A stretch of DNA of 64,000 bases, from positions 6,324,001 through 6,388,000 of the forward strand of contig NZ_JACHJV010000001.1 in the NCBI RefSeq assembly GCF_014203855.1. Reading direction: 5' to 3'. The DNA is from Kitasatospora kifunensis (GTDB lineage: Bacteria; Actinomycetota; Actinomycetes; Streptomycetales; Streptomycetaceae). Shown piece after piece: positions 53,158 through 62,185 of the stretch. The stretch's first letter is position 1, and each line of letters opens with the position of its first letter. The notes under the pieces were generated by a model, which ran no database searches, was not told the DNA's origin, and was given only the letters and a program-made list of their open reading frames with translations. The position numbers and the translations under genes were made by a program.

Positions 53158-53579
53158 CGGCCTGTCCCCAGGTCCTGCCTGGGCGGCGTGCTCAGCTCCT
53201 TGCCGAGGCGGTCCACCAGCTTCTGCATCCGGTAGCTCACCGCCTCCATGTCCACCCGCTCCCCGGCGGAGACCGCCAGATAGGCGCCGGGCCCGGCGGC
53301 GACCAGGAAGACGTAGCCGCCGGCGAACTCGATCAGCGTCTGCTGCCAGGGGGTCGGCGTGGTGCCGAGGAATCCGGCGGTACTGCGGCTGATCGACTGG
53401 ACCCCGGAGAGCGCGGCGGCCTGCCGGTCCGCCTCGTCGCGGCTGATGCCCGCCGAGTGCGCGCGCAGCAGGCCGTCGGCGGAGAGCAGGATCGCGTGCC
53501 GGGCCTCGGGAACGAGCAGGACGTCGTCGAGCATCCAGCCGAGATCGTTGGTCGGGTGGCTGTTCAGCCGGCTGTTCAT
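53154..53579 (-). CDS. cvnB: Conservon 2 CvnB: roadblock/LC7-domain protein
   Basis: The 141-residue roadblock protein starts MNSRLNSHPTNDLGWMLDDV and keeps the LC7 core RHAILLSADGLLRAHSAGIS. AGGAG precedes ATG 53579; the frame is open to 53807 but overlaps cvnA. It probably binds CvnD and CvnA. Confidence 0.94.
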   Translation of the reverse strand: MNSRLNSHPTNDLGWMLDDVLLVPEARHAILLSADGLLRAHSAGISRDEADRQAAALSGVQSISRSTAGFLGTTPTPWQQTLIEFAGGYVFLVAAGPGAYLAVSAGERVDMEAVSYRMQKLVDRLGKELSTPPRQDLGTGR

Positions 53580-53647
53580 CGCAAGGCTCCTAGCGGGGGC
53601 GGACGGCGGCTGTGCCGGGGGACCAGCCGCGGGTGGCTGCCGGGGGG

Positions 53648-55105
53648 TCAGCCGGCGAACGGATCGTCGTGGGTGGCGGTGCCGGGGCGGGCGGCGTGGC
53701 GGCCGTAGCCCTCGGCGGGCAGGTCGGACTCGGGCTCCCGGCCCGCTCGGGTGCCGCGGGCGAAAGCGCCCAGGCGGCGGGCGGTGGCCTCGGCGTCTCT
53801 GGTCCACTCCTCGGGCAGCGGGGCGGCGGGGGCCGCACCGACGGCCGCCTCGGCGGCCAGCTGGGCCTCGGCGAGTTGGGCCTCGCCCAGCGGCTCACGC
53901 CGACGACGCTTGGGCAGTCCACCGGCGGTGCGCGGGGCGGGTGCGCTGGGAGCGGGCGGTGCGGCCAAGGGCGGTGCGGGTGTGCTGGGGGCGGAGGGTG
54001 GCGCGGGCGGTGCGGCCAAGGGCGGGGCGGGCGTGCTGGGGGCGGAGGGCGGAGCGGAGGGCGTGGCGTACATCGGGGTGTGAGCGGGCTCCGGATCGGG
54101 CGCCAGCTGGGTGAGCAGCGCGGTGGGCAGGAAGACCACCGCGCGCACCCCGCCGTACGGTGAGCGGGTGTCCACCGAGACGCCGAACCCGTAGCGCGCT
54201 GCCAGCACGCCGATCACGGGAAAGCCGAACTGCGGCGGGTCGCCGAGCCGGGTGACGTCCACCGAGCGCTGCCCGGTGAGCAGTTGACCGGCCTGCTGGG
54301 CCTCGCGCGGGTCCATCCCGACCCCGGCGTCATCGATCACGATGCAGGCGCCGTTGTGCGCGGGCTGCAGGTTGACCTCGACCGTGGTGTTGGGCTGGGA
54401 GTGTCGGGCCGCGTTGTCCAGCAGCTCGGCCACCGCCAGCACCACCGGCTCGACCGCCCGGCTGACCACCGCCAGGTCGATCTGGGTGCGCACCTCGATC
54501 CGCTTGTAGTCGCGGACCCGGGACTTGGCCCCGCGCACCACGTCACTCAGCGAGGAGGCCGCGCGCTGGCGCCCGGGCCAGGAGCCGCAGAGCACCGCGA
54601 TGGCCTGCGCGCGGCGCCCGAACTGGGAGTTGGCGTGGTCGATCTCCAACAGGTCACGCAGCACGGCGGGTTGGTCATGGCGGTCCTGCATCTCGGAGAT
54701 CGCCACCTGCTGTTCGTTGGCCAGCCCCTGCAGCGCCCGCATCGCGCCCTTCAGTGCGGACTTGGCGTTCTGGTCGGCGCGCGCCTGGGCCTGCGCCACC
54801 ACACCGCGGAACTGTTCGGCCACCGCCAGCAGGCTGCGCTCGTAATCGGTGCCGGCCAACAGCGGGTCGACGGTCAGCGGCTCGACGGGGACCGGGTGCG
54901 CGACGGCGGAGTGCGCGAGCGCGGAGAGCTGGTGGGTGGCCAGCCGGTGCGCCTCCTCGTCCCTGGTCCGGACGGCCGCCCGCAGGCGGGCCAGTGCCTT
55001 GGCCCTGGACCTGGCGGTGAGCCACTGGCGGATCAACAGGCCGACGGCCACCAGCAAGCCCGCACCCAGGCTCCAGGTCACCGCCTGCGGTATCTGTGAC
55101 GACAT
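53648..55105 (-). CDS. cvnA: Conservon 2 CvnA: histidine-kinase-like sensor
   Basis: The 485-residue protein has one membrane helix (about residues 6-25), a helical region, a degenerate dimerisation box (LEIDHANSQFGRRAQ) and a HATPase_c domain with AVAELLDNAARHS and IVIDDAGVGMD. The tail is Pro/Ala-rich with a 17-residue tandem repeat encoded at 53954-54055. ATG 55105 is preferred over the open frame to 55189. It is the first gene of conservon 2; the promoter lies in the divergent region upstream. Confidence 0.92.
   Translation of the reverse strand: MSSQIPQAVTWSLGAGLLVAVGLLIRQWLTARSRAKALARLRAAVRTRDEEAHRLATHQLSALAHSAVAHPVPVEPLTVDPLLAGTDYERSLLAVAEQFRGVVAQAQARADQNAKSALKGAMRALQGLANEQQVAISEMQDRHDQPAVLRDLLEIDHANSQFGRRAQAIAVLCGSWPGRQRAASSLSDVVRGAKSRVRDYKRIEVRTQIDLAVVSRAVEPVVLAVAELLDNAARHSQPNTTVEVNLQPAHNGACIVIDDAGVGMDPREAQQAGQLLTGQRSVDVTRLGDPPQFGFPVIGVLAARYGFGVSVDTRSPYGGVRAVVFLPTALLTQLAPDPEPAHTPMYATPSAPPSAPSTPAPPLAAPPAPPSAPSTPAPPLAAPPAPSAPAPRTAGGLPKRRRREPLGEAQLAEAQLAAEAAVGAAPAAPLPEEWTRDAEATARRLGAFARGTRAGREPESDLPAEGYGRHAARPGTATHDDPFAG
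53954..54055. repeat. 51-bp coding tandem repeat in cvnA of conservon 2
   Basis: Two units, 53954-54004 and 54005-54055, encode two copies of a 17-residue Pro/Ala/Ser segment (PSAPSTPAPPLAAPP) in the C-terminal tail. They differ by a few bases. Confidence 0.8.
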
Positions 55106-55421
55106 CAAGTTCCTTGCGCGAGCTGACGGTTCGTGAGGGCGGTCGGATGCTGCCGACGGCCCGGCCCCGGAGCGGCAGGCGCCGATCATCTAACCAGATT
55201 GACGACTGAATGTCAGAAGTCTGTCTCACTAAGTGATCTGATGAACAGTAAAGATGACGTTAGTGGCCGAAATTGATCGCTTGAGTGAAGTGTCCAGGTG
55301 TGCCCTGATTGTGGACCTGCTGCGGCCTTGACGTGAACATGGTGTGGCCTGTGGGGATCGGGCTACCCGAAGTTGATGATGAACGGTCCCAAACGGGTCA
55401 TCCGCAAGTACCATCCGGGCT
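55106..55421. promoter_or_regulatory. Divergent promoter region of conservon 2 and the channel gene
   Basis: This 316-bp stretch holds no gene and is AT-richer than its flanks (about 55185-55300). TACCAT at 55410-55415 lies 6 bp before the channel ATG and could be the -10 box of a leaderless promoter. No clear operator was found. Confidence 0.5.
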
Positions 55422-57254
55422 ATGACACAGGTAGCTCGGGGGGTGAATCCGGTTGAGGCGGAGTCCGCAGGGCTCCCATTCCGGGAGCACTACATTGTCT
55501 GCGGGGCCAACGCCCTGGCGCACCGCTTGATCCTGGAACTGATCGAGCACTACGAGGTCCCCGTGGTGGCCCTCGTCCCGGACCGGATGCGCGACCACGC
55601 GCCGCGGATCGAGCGGATCGAGGGGGTGGCGGCCGTCCTGGAGTTCAGCAGCGTCACCCAGGAGGCACTGCTGGCCACCGGCGCAGATACGGCACGCGGC
55701 ATCGCCCTGGTGGACGGTGACGATCAGGCCAACATTCACGTGGCACTCGCCGCGCAGGGCCTCAACCCGGAGATCCGGATCGTGCTGCGGATGTTCAACC
55801 AGCGGCTCGGCGACCAGATCCAGGTGCTGCTGAAGAACTGCGCCGCGCTCTCCGGCTCGGCCACCGCCGCGCCGGCCTTCGCCAACGGCGCGCTGGCCCG
55901 CCCCAACTCGGTGCGGGTCGGCGACCGTTACCTCTATGTCGCCTACGACGCCGACCTGCACGCCGGCCACCTGTGCGTGGCCGCCGACCGGATCGACCGG
56001 CAGGACCTGACCAGGCTGCGGTTACTGCCCGAGACCGAACCGGCCTCCCTGGACTTCATCCGGCTGGCCCAGGCCTTCGGTGAGGGCGGTCCGATCGCGG
56101 CCGCCGCACCGGTCGGAAGCGAGGGCGGGACGGGGGAGCCGGACGGCGTGGCCGTGCTGCAGACCCTGCCCACCGAGCCACGGCTGCGGGTCCCGCTCCG
56201 CTTCCGGCTGCTCTACCGCTTCCTGGACACCCTGCGGTTCTTCACCGGGGTGCGGATCCGGCTGGTGCTGTTCACCGCCTTCGCGGCGATCGTCGCCTCG
56301 GCGTTGATCATCTGGTACTTCAACCGGAGCTTCGGTTGGACGCTCTACCTCACCCTGCTCGACATGGCCGGCTCGGCCCAGCCCGACCAGATGAGCGACC
56401 CCGGTGCCGGCACCGGCGGCTCCTGGCAGCGGGTCGCCCAGGTGATCATCACCTTCAGCGGCATCGCGCTGGTGCCGGTGCTCACCGCGATCGTGGTGGA
56501 GTCGCTCGCCTCCGGACGGCGTGGGCTGCCGCGCGGGCCCAGTGCGGGTCTGCGCGGCCATGTGATCGTGGTCGGGCTCGGCAACGTCGGCACCCGGGTG
56601 GCCACCCTGATGCACGAACTCGGGGTGCCGGTGGCCGGCCTGGAGCGCGATCCGCAGGCCCGCGGCATCGTCGCCATGCGCGCCCTGGGCATTCCGGTGG
56701 TGGTGGGTGACGGTCCGCTGGCGGACCAGCTGCGCCTGGCCAGGGCCCGGCACGCGCGCGCGGTGGTCGCGGTGACCAGCGACGACGCGGTCAACCTGGA
56801 AGCGGCGCTGGAGGCCCGAGCGTTGCGCGAGGACGTACGGATCGTGGTGCGCCTGTTCGACGACGACTTCGCGCAGCACGTCTACTCGACGCTGGGCAAC
56901 GTCGCCTCGCGCTCGGTCTCCTACCTGGCCGCGCCCGCCTTCGCCGCCGCGCTGATGGGCCGCGAGGTGCTCGGCACCCTCTCGGTCTTCCGACACGTGC
57001 TCATGATCGCCGAGTTGGTGGCCGAGGAGGGCGGGGCGCTGGTCGGCATGAACCGCAACCGCATCGAGGCGATCGGGGGCCTTAGGGTGCTCGCGGTCCG
57101 GCTGGCTCGCTCGCCGCAGACCTACCAGTGGGGGTACGCCGACCGCAGCCGGGGCTTCAAGGTCGGCGACCGGGTGGTGGTGGTCGCCACCCGCAGCGGC
57201 CTGGCCCGGCTCAACAACGCCGCGCCCGAACCGCTGCTGGCGGAGCCGACGTAG
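55422..57254 (+). CDS. CASTOR/POLLUX-like ion channel with two RCK-type Rossmann domains; contains a TTA codon
   Basis: The 610-residue protein has an N-terminal TrkA-N-like domain (HYIVCGANALAHRL), a membrane pair (about 282-302 and 345-368) and a second TrkA-N domain (GHVIVVGLGNVGTRVATLMH). The loop between the helices carries LLDMAGSAQPDQ instead of the potassium filter TVGYG, which fits the CASTOR/POLLUX-related channels rather than Kch-type channels. Codon 201 (56022-56024) is TTA, so translation probably needs the bldA tRNA. No ribosome-binding site is seen, suggesting a leaderless message. The ion is unknown. Confidence 0.85.
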   Translation: MTQVARGVNPVEAESAGLPFREHYIVCGANALAHRLILELIEHYEVPVVALVPDRMRDHAPRIERIEGVAAVLEFSSVTQEALLATGADTARGIALVDGDDQANIHVALAAQGLNPEIRIVLRMFNQRLGDQIQVLLKNCAALSGSATAAPAFANGALARPNSVRVGDRYLYVAYDADLHAGHLCVAADRIDRQDLTRLRLLPETEPASLDFIRLAQAFGEGGPIAAAAPVGSEGGTGEPDGVAVLQTLPTEPRLRVPLRFRLLYRFLDTLRFFTGVRIRLVLFTAFAAIVASALIIWYFNRSFGWTLYLTLLDMAGSAQPDQMSDPGAGTGGSWQRVAQVIITFSGIALVPVLTAIVVESLASGRRGLPRGPSAGLRGHVIVVGLGNVGTRVATLMHELGVPVAGLERDPQARGIVAMRALGIPVVVGDGPLADQLRLARARHARAVVAVTSDDAVNLEAALEARALREDVRIVVRLFDDDFAQHVYSTLGNVASRSVSYLAAPAFAAALMGREVLGTLSVFRHVLMIAELVAEEGGALVGMNRNRIEAIGGLRVLAVRLARSPQTYQWGYADRSRGFKVGDRVVVVATRSGLARLNNAAPEPLLAEPT

Positions 57255-57292
57255 GAGTGTTCTACGGAAGCGGCCTGGCCGCCGGGCAGGGC

Positions 57293-58222
57293 TTACGGAA
57301 GCAGCCCGGCCCGGCGCCACATGGACTCGCTGTGCCGGTCGATGATGCCCAGTTCGGTGAAGAACGCGACCGCCTTGCGCGCCCAGTCCGCCTTGGCGGC
57401 GCGCCAGTGCGGGTTGGCCGCGGCCGCCGCCTTGGCCTGCTTGACGTCGAGCCCGGCCAGCGCGTAGATCCGCGGGTTGACGCACTCGATCACCGCCTCG
57501 TAGGCCAGCACCCCGATCACCTGGCGGAACACCGCCCGCCGCGCCGGGCTCAACTTGGCCCAGCGTCGCTCCAACTCCGGCTTGGCGTAGCCGATGTGCC
57601 GGGCCTCCTCGATCACGTGGATCTTCGCCACCGAGCGGCCCAGCGGTTGCAGGCTCTCGTCGCGGATCATCTCGCGCTGCATCGCGTCGGTGAACTCCTC
57701 CACGAATATCGCACCCGCGAAGGTCAACGTGGTGTCGTTGAGCAGCAGATGGAGCCGACCGCGCCGCTCGGCCCGCCTGCTGGGGCGGGCGGTGGGGTAG
57801 CCGGTCCTGGTGATGTACTTGGCGAACATGGTGGAGTGGCGGCACTCGTCGGCCACCTCGGTCAGCGCGTACTGCGCGTGCTGGGTGGTCAGGTCGCTGT
57901 CGTAGACGTGCCGGACAAGGCCGTCCATCAGGATCAGCTCGAACCAGATGCCCGCCGCGGTGACGCTGGCCAGCTGGTGCATGCTCAGTCTGGCCTGCTG
58001 ACGTGACGTCAACTGATGCCACAGCCGGGTGCCGTAGAGCGAGACCCGGTGCGGGGGCAGGGCGAACTGGTCCGGGTCGATCGGAGCCTGCCAGTCGATC
58101 TCGGTGAGCGGGTCGTGGGAGTGCTTGGCCGAGACGCGCAGCAGGCGCTCGGCGTTCTCCTCACGGGCAGCCAGGGCGGTGTGGGCAGCGGTCTGGGTAG
58201 CGGTGTGGGTGAGGTCTCGCAT
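57293..58222 (-). CDS. AurF/CmlI-type diiron N-oxygenase-like protein
   Basis: The 309-residue helical protein matches the AurF family. Putative diiron ligands lie in GIWFELILMD, EVADECRHSTMF, FVEEFTDAMQREM and HVIEEARHIGYA, supplying the Glu and ExxH pairs. AurF-type enzymes oxidise aryl-amines to nitro groups. No biosynthetic cluster is visible around it. It follows a TetR gene with one base between stop and start, so it is probably under that regulator. Confidence 0.85.
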   Translation of the reverse strand: MRDLTHTATQTAAHTALAAREENAERLLRVSAKHSHDPLTEIDWQAPIDPDQFALPPHRVSLYGTRLWHQLTSRQQARLSMHQLASVTAAGIWFELILMDGLVRHVYDSDLTTQHAQYALTEVADECRHSTMFAKYITRTGYPTARPSRRAERRGRLHLLLNDTTLTFAGAIFVEEFTDAMQREMIRDESLQPLGRSVAKIHVIEEARHIGYAKPELERRWAKLSPARRAVFRQVIGVLAYEAVIECVNPRIYALAGLDVKQAKAAAAANPHWRAAKADWARKAVAFFTELGIIDRHSESMWRRAGLLP

Positions 58223-58223
58223 G

Positions 58224-58916
58224 CTACGGCTCCGGTTCGGGCTCGGTGCTTCCGAGAGGGTGCTGCCTGGGCTCGGCAGGGGCGCCGGGCACGGCGGGGA
58301 CGCCGCCCAGGGCGCGCAGGGCGAAGGAGATCAGCGCGGGAATCAGGTCGGCAGGCGCGCGCCCGCCGTCCGCGAGCGGCCCCACCAGCGCCTCGCCGAC
58401 CCCGCCGACCAGCAGGGCTGCGGTCAACTCGGCGTCCTGGGGCGGTAGTCGACCGGCCGCCACGCCCTCCGCGATCCGGGCGGCGATCACATCACGAAAC
58501 GCGCGCCGGAAGACCAGGCGCTCGGCCTCCACCTCGGCATCGACCGGCTCGGCCAGCAGCGCGTAGGCCAGTCGTGGGGCGCCCAGCGCGCGACCGGCGA
58601 AGGTGCCGATCACGGCGGCGACCTGGGCGTGCAGGTCACCGGCGAAGGCGGCTGCCCCGTGCACCGCCGCCACCTCCCGGCCGACGACGGTGCGAAACAG
58701 CTCCGCCACCAGCTCGGCCTTGCTCGGGAAGGACCGGTACACGCTCCCGGTGGCGATCCCCGCCCGCTCCGCGACGGCGGCCACCGAGCAGGCGGCGTAA
58801 CCGCGTTCGGCGAGCAGCTCGGTCGCGGCGGTCAGCACGGTCTCGCGCTGGGCGTCGAGCCGGGCTTGGACGGCGGGAGTCTTCCGGTAGGCCACGGCAA
58901 GAAGTGAAGCAGCCAT
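58224..58916 (-). CDS. TetR-family transcriptional regulator
   Basis: The 230-residue protein has an N-terminal TetR helix-turn-helix (CSVAAVAERAGIATGSVYRS, FPSKAELVAELF) and a ligand domain with a Pro/Glu tail. It is the first gene of a two-gene operon with the AurF-like oxygenase. The ligand may be a substrate or product of that enzyme. No clear palindrome was found upstream. Confidence 0.92.
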   Translation of the reverse strand: MAASLLAVAYRKTPAVQARLDAQRETVLTAATELLAERGYAACSVAAVAERAGIATGSVYRSFPSKAELVAELFRTVVGREVAAVHGAAAFAGDLHAQVAAVIGTFAGRALGAPRLAYALLAEPVDAEVEAERLVFRRAFRDVIAARIAEGVAAGRLPPQDAELTAALLVGGVGEALVGPLADGGRAPADLIPALISFALRALGGVPAVPGAPAEPRQHPLGSTEPEPEP

Positions 58917-58950
58917 TCAGTTCTTCAGCAAGAGCCTTGGCAGACATGGA

Positions 58951-58985
58951 AACCGGGGCCCCGGCGCAGTGCCGGAACCCCGGTT
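58951..58985 (-). terminator. Hairpin terminator after egtD
   Basis: AACCGGGG-CC-CCGGC pairs with GCCGG-AA-CCCCGGTT around GCAGT. It lies 23 bp past the egtD stop. Confidence 0.8.
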
Positions 58986-59007
58986 GGCCCTGGGGCGGTC
59001 AGGGGGC

Positions 59008-59982
59008 TTACACCGGCTCGGCCAGCGAGAGCCCGAACCGACCCTCGGGGTCGGTCCACCAGTGGCGCAGCGCGAAGGAGGCGGTGGCCAGCTCGGCGGC
59101 CACCTTGTCGCGGCGGAACTTCGCCGAGATCTCGGTGCGCAGCTCCTCGCCCTCGGCGAAGTCCACCGCCAGCTCCAGTGCCGGGATCGCCACCCGCTGC
59201 GCCCGCCGCGAGCGCAGCCGCATCTCGATCCACTCCTGCTCGGCGTCCCAGTGGGCCACGTGCTCGAAGGCCTCCGGGTCGAAGCCGGCGTCCAGTTCGC
59301 GGTTCAGCACATTGAGCACGTTCTTGTTGAACTCGGCGGTCACCCCGGCCGCGTCGTCGTAGGCGGCCACCAGCACGGCCGGGTCCTTGACCAGGTCGGT
59401 GCCGAGCAGCAGCGCGTCGCCGGGCGCCAGGTCGGCCCGGAGCGCGGCCAGGAACTCGGCCCGTTCGGCGGGCAGCAGGTTGCCGAGTGTGCCGCCGAGG
59501 AAGGCCACGAGGCGGGGCGCCTGCGCCTCGCGGGGCAGACCGAGCCGCGCGGTGAAGTCGGAGACCACTCCATGGATCGCCAACTTCGGGTACTCCTCGG
59601 CGAGTTGGCGCCCGGCCTCGCGTAGCGCGCTCTCCGAGACGTCGACCGGGACGTAAGCGTCCAAGGTGCCCAGTGAGCGCAGCGCGTCCAGCAGCAGCCG
59701 GGTCTTCTCGGAGGAGCCGGAGCCCAGTTCGACCAGGGTGTGCGCCCGGGTGACGCTCGCGATCTCAGCCGCCCGCTCGGTCAGGATCGCCCGCTCGGCG
59801 CGGGTCGGGTAGTACTCGGGCAGTCTGGTGATGTCCTCGAACAGCTCGCTGCCGCGCTTGTCGTAGAACCACTTGGGCGGCAGCCACTTGGTCGGCGCGG
59901 TCAGCCCCTGGCGGACATCCGTGCGCAGCGCCTGGGCGAAGTGGTCGGCGGGCAGCAGGCGGGTGAGCTCGAATGCGGTCAT
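59008..59982 (-). CDS. egtD: L-histidine N-alpha-methyltransferase
   Basis: The 324-residue SAM-dependent enzyme adds three methyl groups to histidine to make hercynine. It has LVELGSGSSEKTRLLLDALR (SAM loop), PKWFYDKRGSELFEDITRLP near the N-terminus, and FLGGTLGNLLP, all EgtD signatures. It is the last gene of egtABCD, 86 bp after egtC. Confidence 0.95.
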   Translation of the reverse strand: MTAFELTRLLPADHFAQALRTDVRQGLTAPTKWLPPKWFYDKRGSELFEDITRLPEYYPTRAERAILTERAAEIASVTRAHTLVELGSGSSEKTRLLLDALRSLGTLDAYVPVDVSESALREAGRQLAEEYPKLAIHGVVSDFTARLGLPREAQAPRLVAFLGGTLGNLLPAERAEFLAALRADLAPGDALLLGTDLVKDPAVLVAAYDDAAGVTAEFNKNVLNVLNRELDAGFDPEAFEHVAHWDAEQEWIEMRLRSRRAQRVAIPALELAVDFAEGEELRTEISAKFRRDKVAAELATASFALRHWWTDPEGRFGLSLAEPV

Positions 59983-60068
59983 CGAATGCGGTCCTCTCAG
60001 GTGTGGCTCGGTACGGCCGGTGCGGCTCGGTGCGACTCGGTGAGGCCGAGTGCGGCTCGGAAAGCGCT

Positions 60069-60824
60069 TCAGGGAGCGGCGCTCGGGTCCAGCGGACGGA
60101 TGGTCACGGCGTCGGGGGTGGCCAGCAGCACGGAGCGGTCGGGGACCGGGATCCAGCCGGGGCCGTCGTCGCCCGGCTCGGAGGCGACCAGCACGCTGTG
60201 GCCGAGCTCCAGGCGGTGGAAGAGGGTGTCGCCCCAGGTCGTCGCGGCTATCAGGTGGCCGTCGGTGACCAGCAGGTTGAGCCGGGCCTCGGTGTGCGCG
60301 GCGACCTCGGTGACGGTTGCGGCCAGCGCGCAGCCCACCTCCTCGCCTGCTGCCAGGCGTCGCCGCAGCAGCGCCCAGATGAGCGCGGAGTCGCAGCGGG
60401 CCGCCAGCTCCAGCAGCTCGCCGGGCGTGAGCAACTCGGCCAGCGGCGCCGCCGCGCTCGGCCAGCCGCCGAGCGCGCCGTTGTGGCTGAACAGCCAGCC
60501 CTCACCCCGGTAGGGCGCGGCGGCGCTCTCGTCGGCGCTGGTGCCGGGGGTGGCCGAGCGCACGGCGGCCAGCAGCGCCGTGCTGCGGATCGCCCTGGCC
60601 AGGTCGGTGAGGTTCTCGTCGGCCCAGATCGGCACCGCCCTGCGGTAGCGGACCGGTTGCGGGTCGCCCTCGACGTACCAGCCCAGGCCGAAGCCGTCCA
60701 CGTTCACCGTTCCGTGCCGCTGCAACCTGGGCGCCCAGGACTGCCGGTAGAGCCCGTACGGCGGTTCGATCAGCAGCTCGGCCGGGCTCACCGCTGGTCC
60801 CAGGTAGGCAAGGTGGCGGCACAT
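60069..60824 (-). CDS. egtC: Ergothioneine biosynthesis glutamine-amidotransferase-type hydrolase
   Basis: The 251-residue class II (Ntn) amidotransferase has catalytic Cys2 in MCRHLAYLGP, GFGLGWY and SHNGALGG. It removes glutamate from the gamma-glutamyl-hercynylcysteine sulfoxide. ATG 60824 overlaps the egtB stop by one base (TGATG). Confidence 0.95.
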   Translation of the reverse strand: MCRHLAYLGPAVSPAELLIEPPYGLYRQSWAPRLQRHGTVNVDGFGLGWYVEGDPQPVRYRRAVPIWADENLTDLARAIRSTALLAAVRSATPGTSADESAAAPYRGEGWLFSHNGALGGWPSAAAPLAELLTPGELLELAARCDSALIWALLRRRLAAGEEVGCALAATVTEVAAHTEARLNLLVTDGHLIAATTWGDTLFHRLELGHSVLVASEPGDDGPGWIPVPDRSVLLATPDAVTIRPLDPSAAP

Positions 60825-62185
60825 CAGGAGGCATCCAGATCCCGGGCGGTCCGGAAGCCGGCGAAGATCTGCCGGCGGATCGGATAGTCCCAGTTGCGGA
60901 AGGTGCCTCGGCAGGCCACCGGGGCGACCGCGAAGCTGCCACCGCGCAGCACCTTGTACTCGGCCTGTTCGCCGGGGGCGGCGAAGAAGACCTCCGAGTA
61001 CTCCCGGTAGGGCCAGGCCCGGAATCCCGGGTAGGGGGTGAAGTCGCTGGCCGTCCACTCCCACACGTCGCCGATCAACTGCCGTACCCCGTACGGCGAG
61101 GCGCCCTCGGGGTAGCTGCCGACCGGGGCCGGTTGGAGGTGGCGCTGGCCCAGGTTGGCGTGCTGCGGGCCCGGCGGCTGATCGCCCCAGGGGAAGCGGC
61201 GCGAGCGGCCGCTGACCGGGTCGTGCCGGGCGGCCTTCTCCCACTCCGCCTCGCTGGGCAGTCGCCGCCCGGCCCAGCGGGCGTAGGCGTCCGCCTCGTA
61301 CCAGGTGACGTGCAGCACCGGCTCGGCCGCCGGGACCGGCTCCAGATGGCCGAACCGCCGGCGCAGCCACTGGCCGTCCGCTCGGCTCCAGAACAGCGGC
61401 GCGGTCAGCTTCGCGGCCATCCGGTGCGCCCAGCCCTGCGGGCTCCACCAGCGCGGCTCCTGGTAGCCGCCGTCCTCGATGAAGCGTTGGTAGGCGGCGT
61501 TGCTGACCGGGGTGGTGTCGATCGCGAAGCCGGGCAGGTCCACCTGGTGGGCGGGCCGCTCGTTGTCCAGCGCCCAGGGCTCGGTGTCCGTGCCCATGGT
61601 GAACGGACCGGCGGGGATGGCGACTTCGCTCGGCAGGCGGTCGGCCGGGGCCGGCTCTGGCGCGGGGGCCGAGAGCACGGGGGCGCCGGTGCGCAGCTGA
61701 TGGGTGATCAGCATCGTTTCGTCGTGCTGCTGTTCGTGCTGGGCGATGAGCCCGAAGGCGAAGCCGGCCTCCAGCAGTGGCGCCCCGGTCAGTTCGACGC
61801 CAGCCAGCAGGTCGAGCACCCGGCCGCGCACCTCGTGGGCGTAGCCGCGGGCCTCGGCGGGTGGCAGCAGCGGCAGCGAGGGGCGCTCGGCACGCGGGTG
61901 TTCGAAGGCGTCGTAGAGCGGGTCGATCTCGGGGTGCATCGGCTCGCGGCCACCCACGTTGCGCAGCAGCCAGAGCTCCTCCTGGTTGCCGATGTGGGCC
62001 AGGTCCCAGACCAGTGGGGACATCAACCTGGAGTGCTGGGCGGTCAGTTCGCCCTCGTCCACGCAGTCGGTCAGGCCGCTGGTGCGGTCCCGGGCGGTCA
62101 GCAGCTCGGTGGCGATTCTCTCGCGCAGCTGCTCGTCGGTCAGTTCGAGGAGGCCCCGCACGGGGCCCGGTTCGGCGTTCAGCAC
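60824..62185 (-). CDS. egtB: Ergothioneine sulfoxide synthase
   Basis: The 453-residue non-heme iron enzyme has an N-terminal DinB domain with DLAHIGNQEELW and AQHEQQHDETM, supplying the iron-binding histidines, and an FGE-sulfatase C-terminal domain (MGTDTEPWALDNERPAHQVD, VWEWTASDFTPYPGF, VLRGGSFA). It joins hercynine and gamma-glutamylcysteine using O2. The start overlaps the egtA stop by 7 bp. Confidence 0.95.
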   Translation of the reverse strand: MLNAEPGPVRGLLELTDEQLRERIATELLTARDRTSGLTDCVDEGELTAQHSRLMSPLVWDLAHIGNQEELWLLRNVGGREPMHPEIDPLYDAFEHPRAERPSLPLLPPAEARGYAHEVRGRVLDLLAGVELTGAPLLEAGFAFGLIAQHEQQHDETMLITHQLRTGAPVLSAPAPEPAPADRLPSEVAIPAGPFTMGTDTEPWALDNERPAHQVDLPGFAIDTTPVSNAAYQRFIEDGGYQEPRWWSPQGWAHRMAAKLTAPLFWSRADGQWLRRRFGHLEPVPAAEPVLHVTWYEADAYARWAGRRLPSEAEWEKAARHDPVSGRSRRFPWGDQPPGPQHANLGQRHLQPAPVGSYPEGASPYGVRQLIGDVWEWTASDFTPYPGFRAWPYREYSEVFFAAPGEQAEYKVLRGGSFAVAPVACRGTFRNWDYPIRRQIFAGFRTARDLDAS

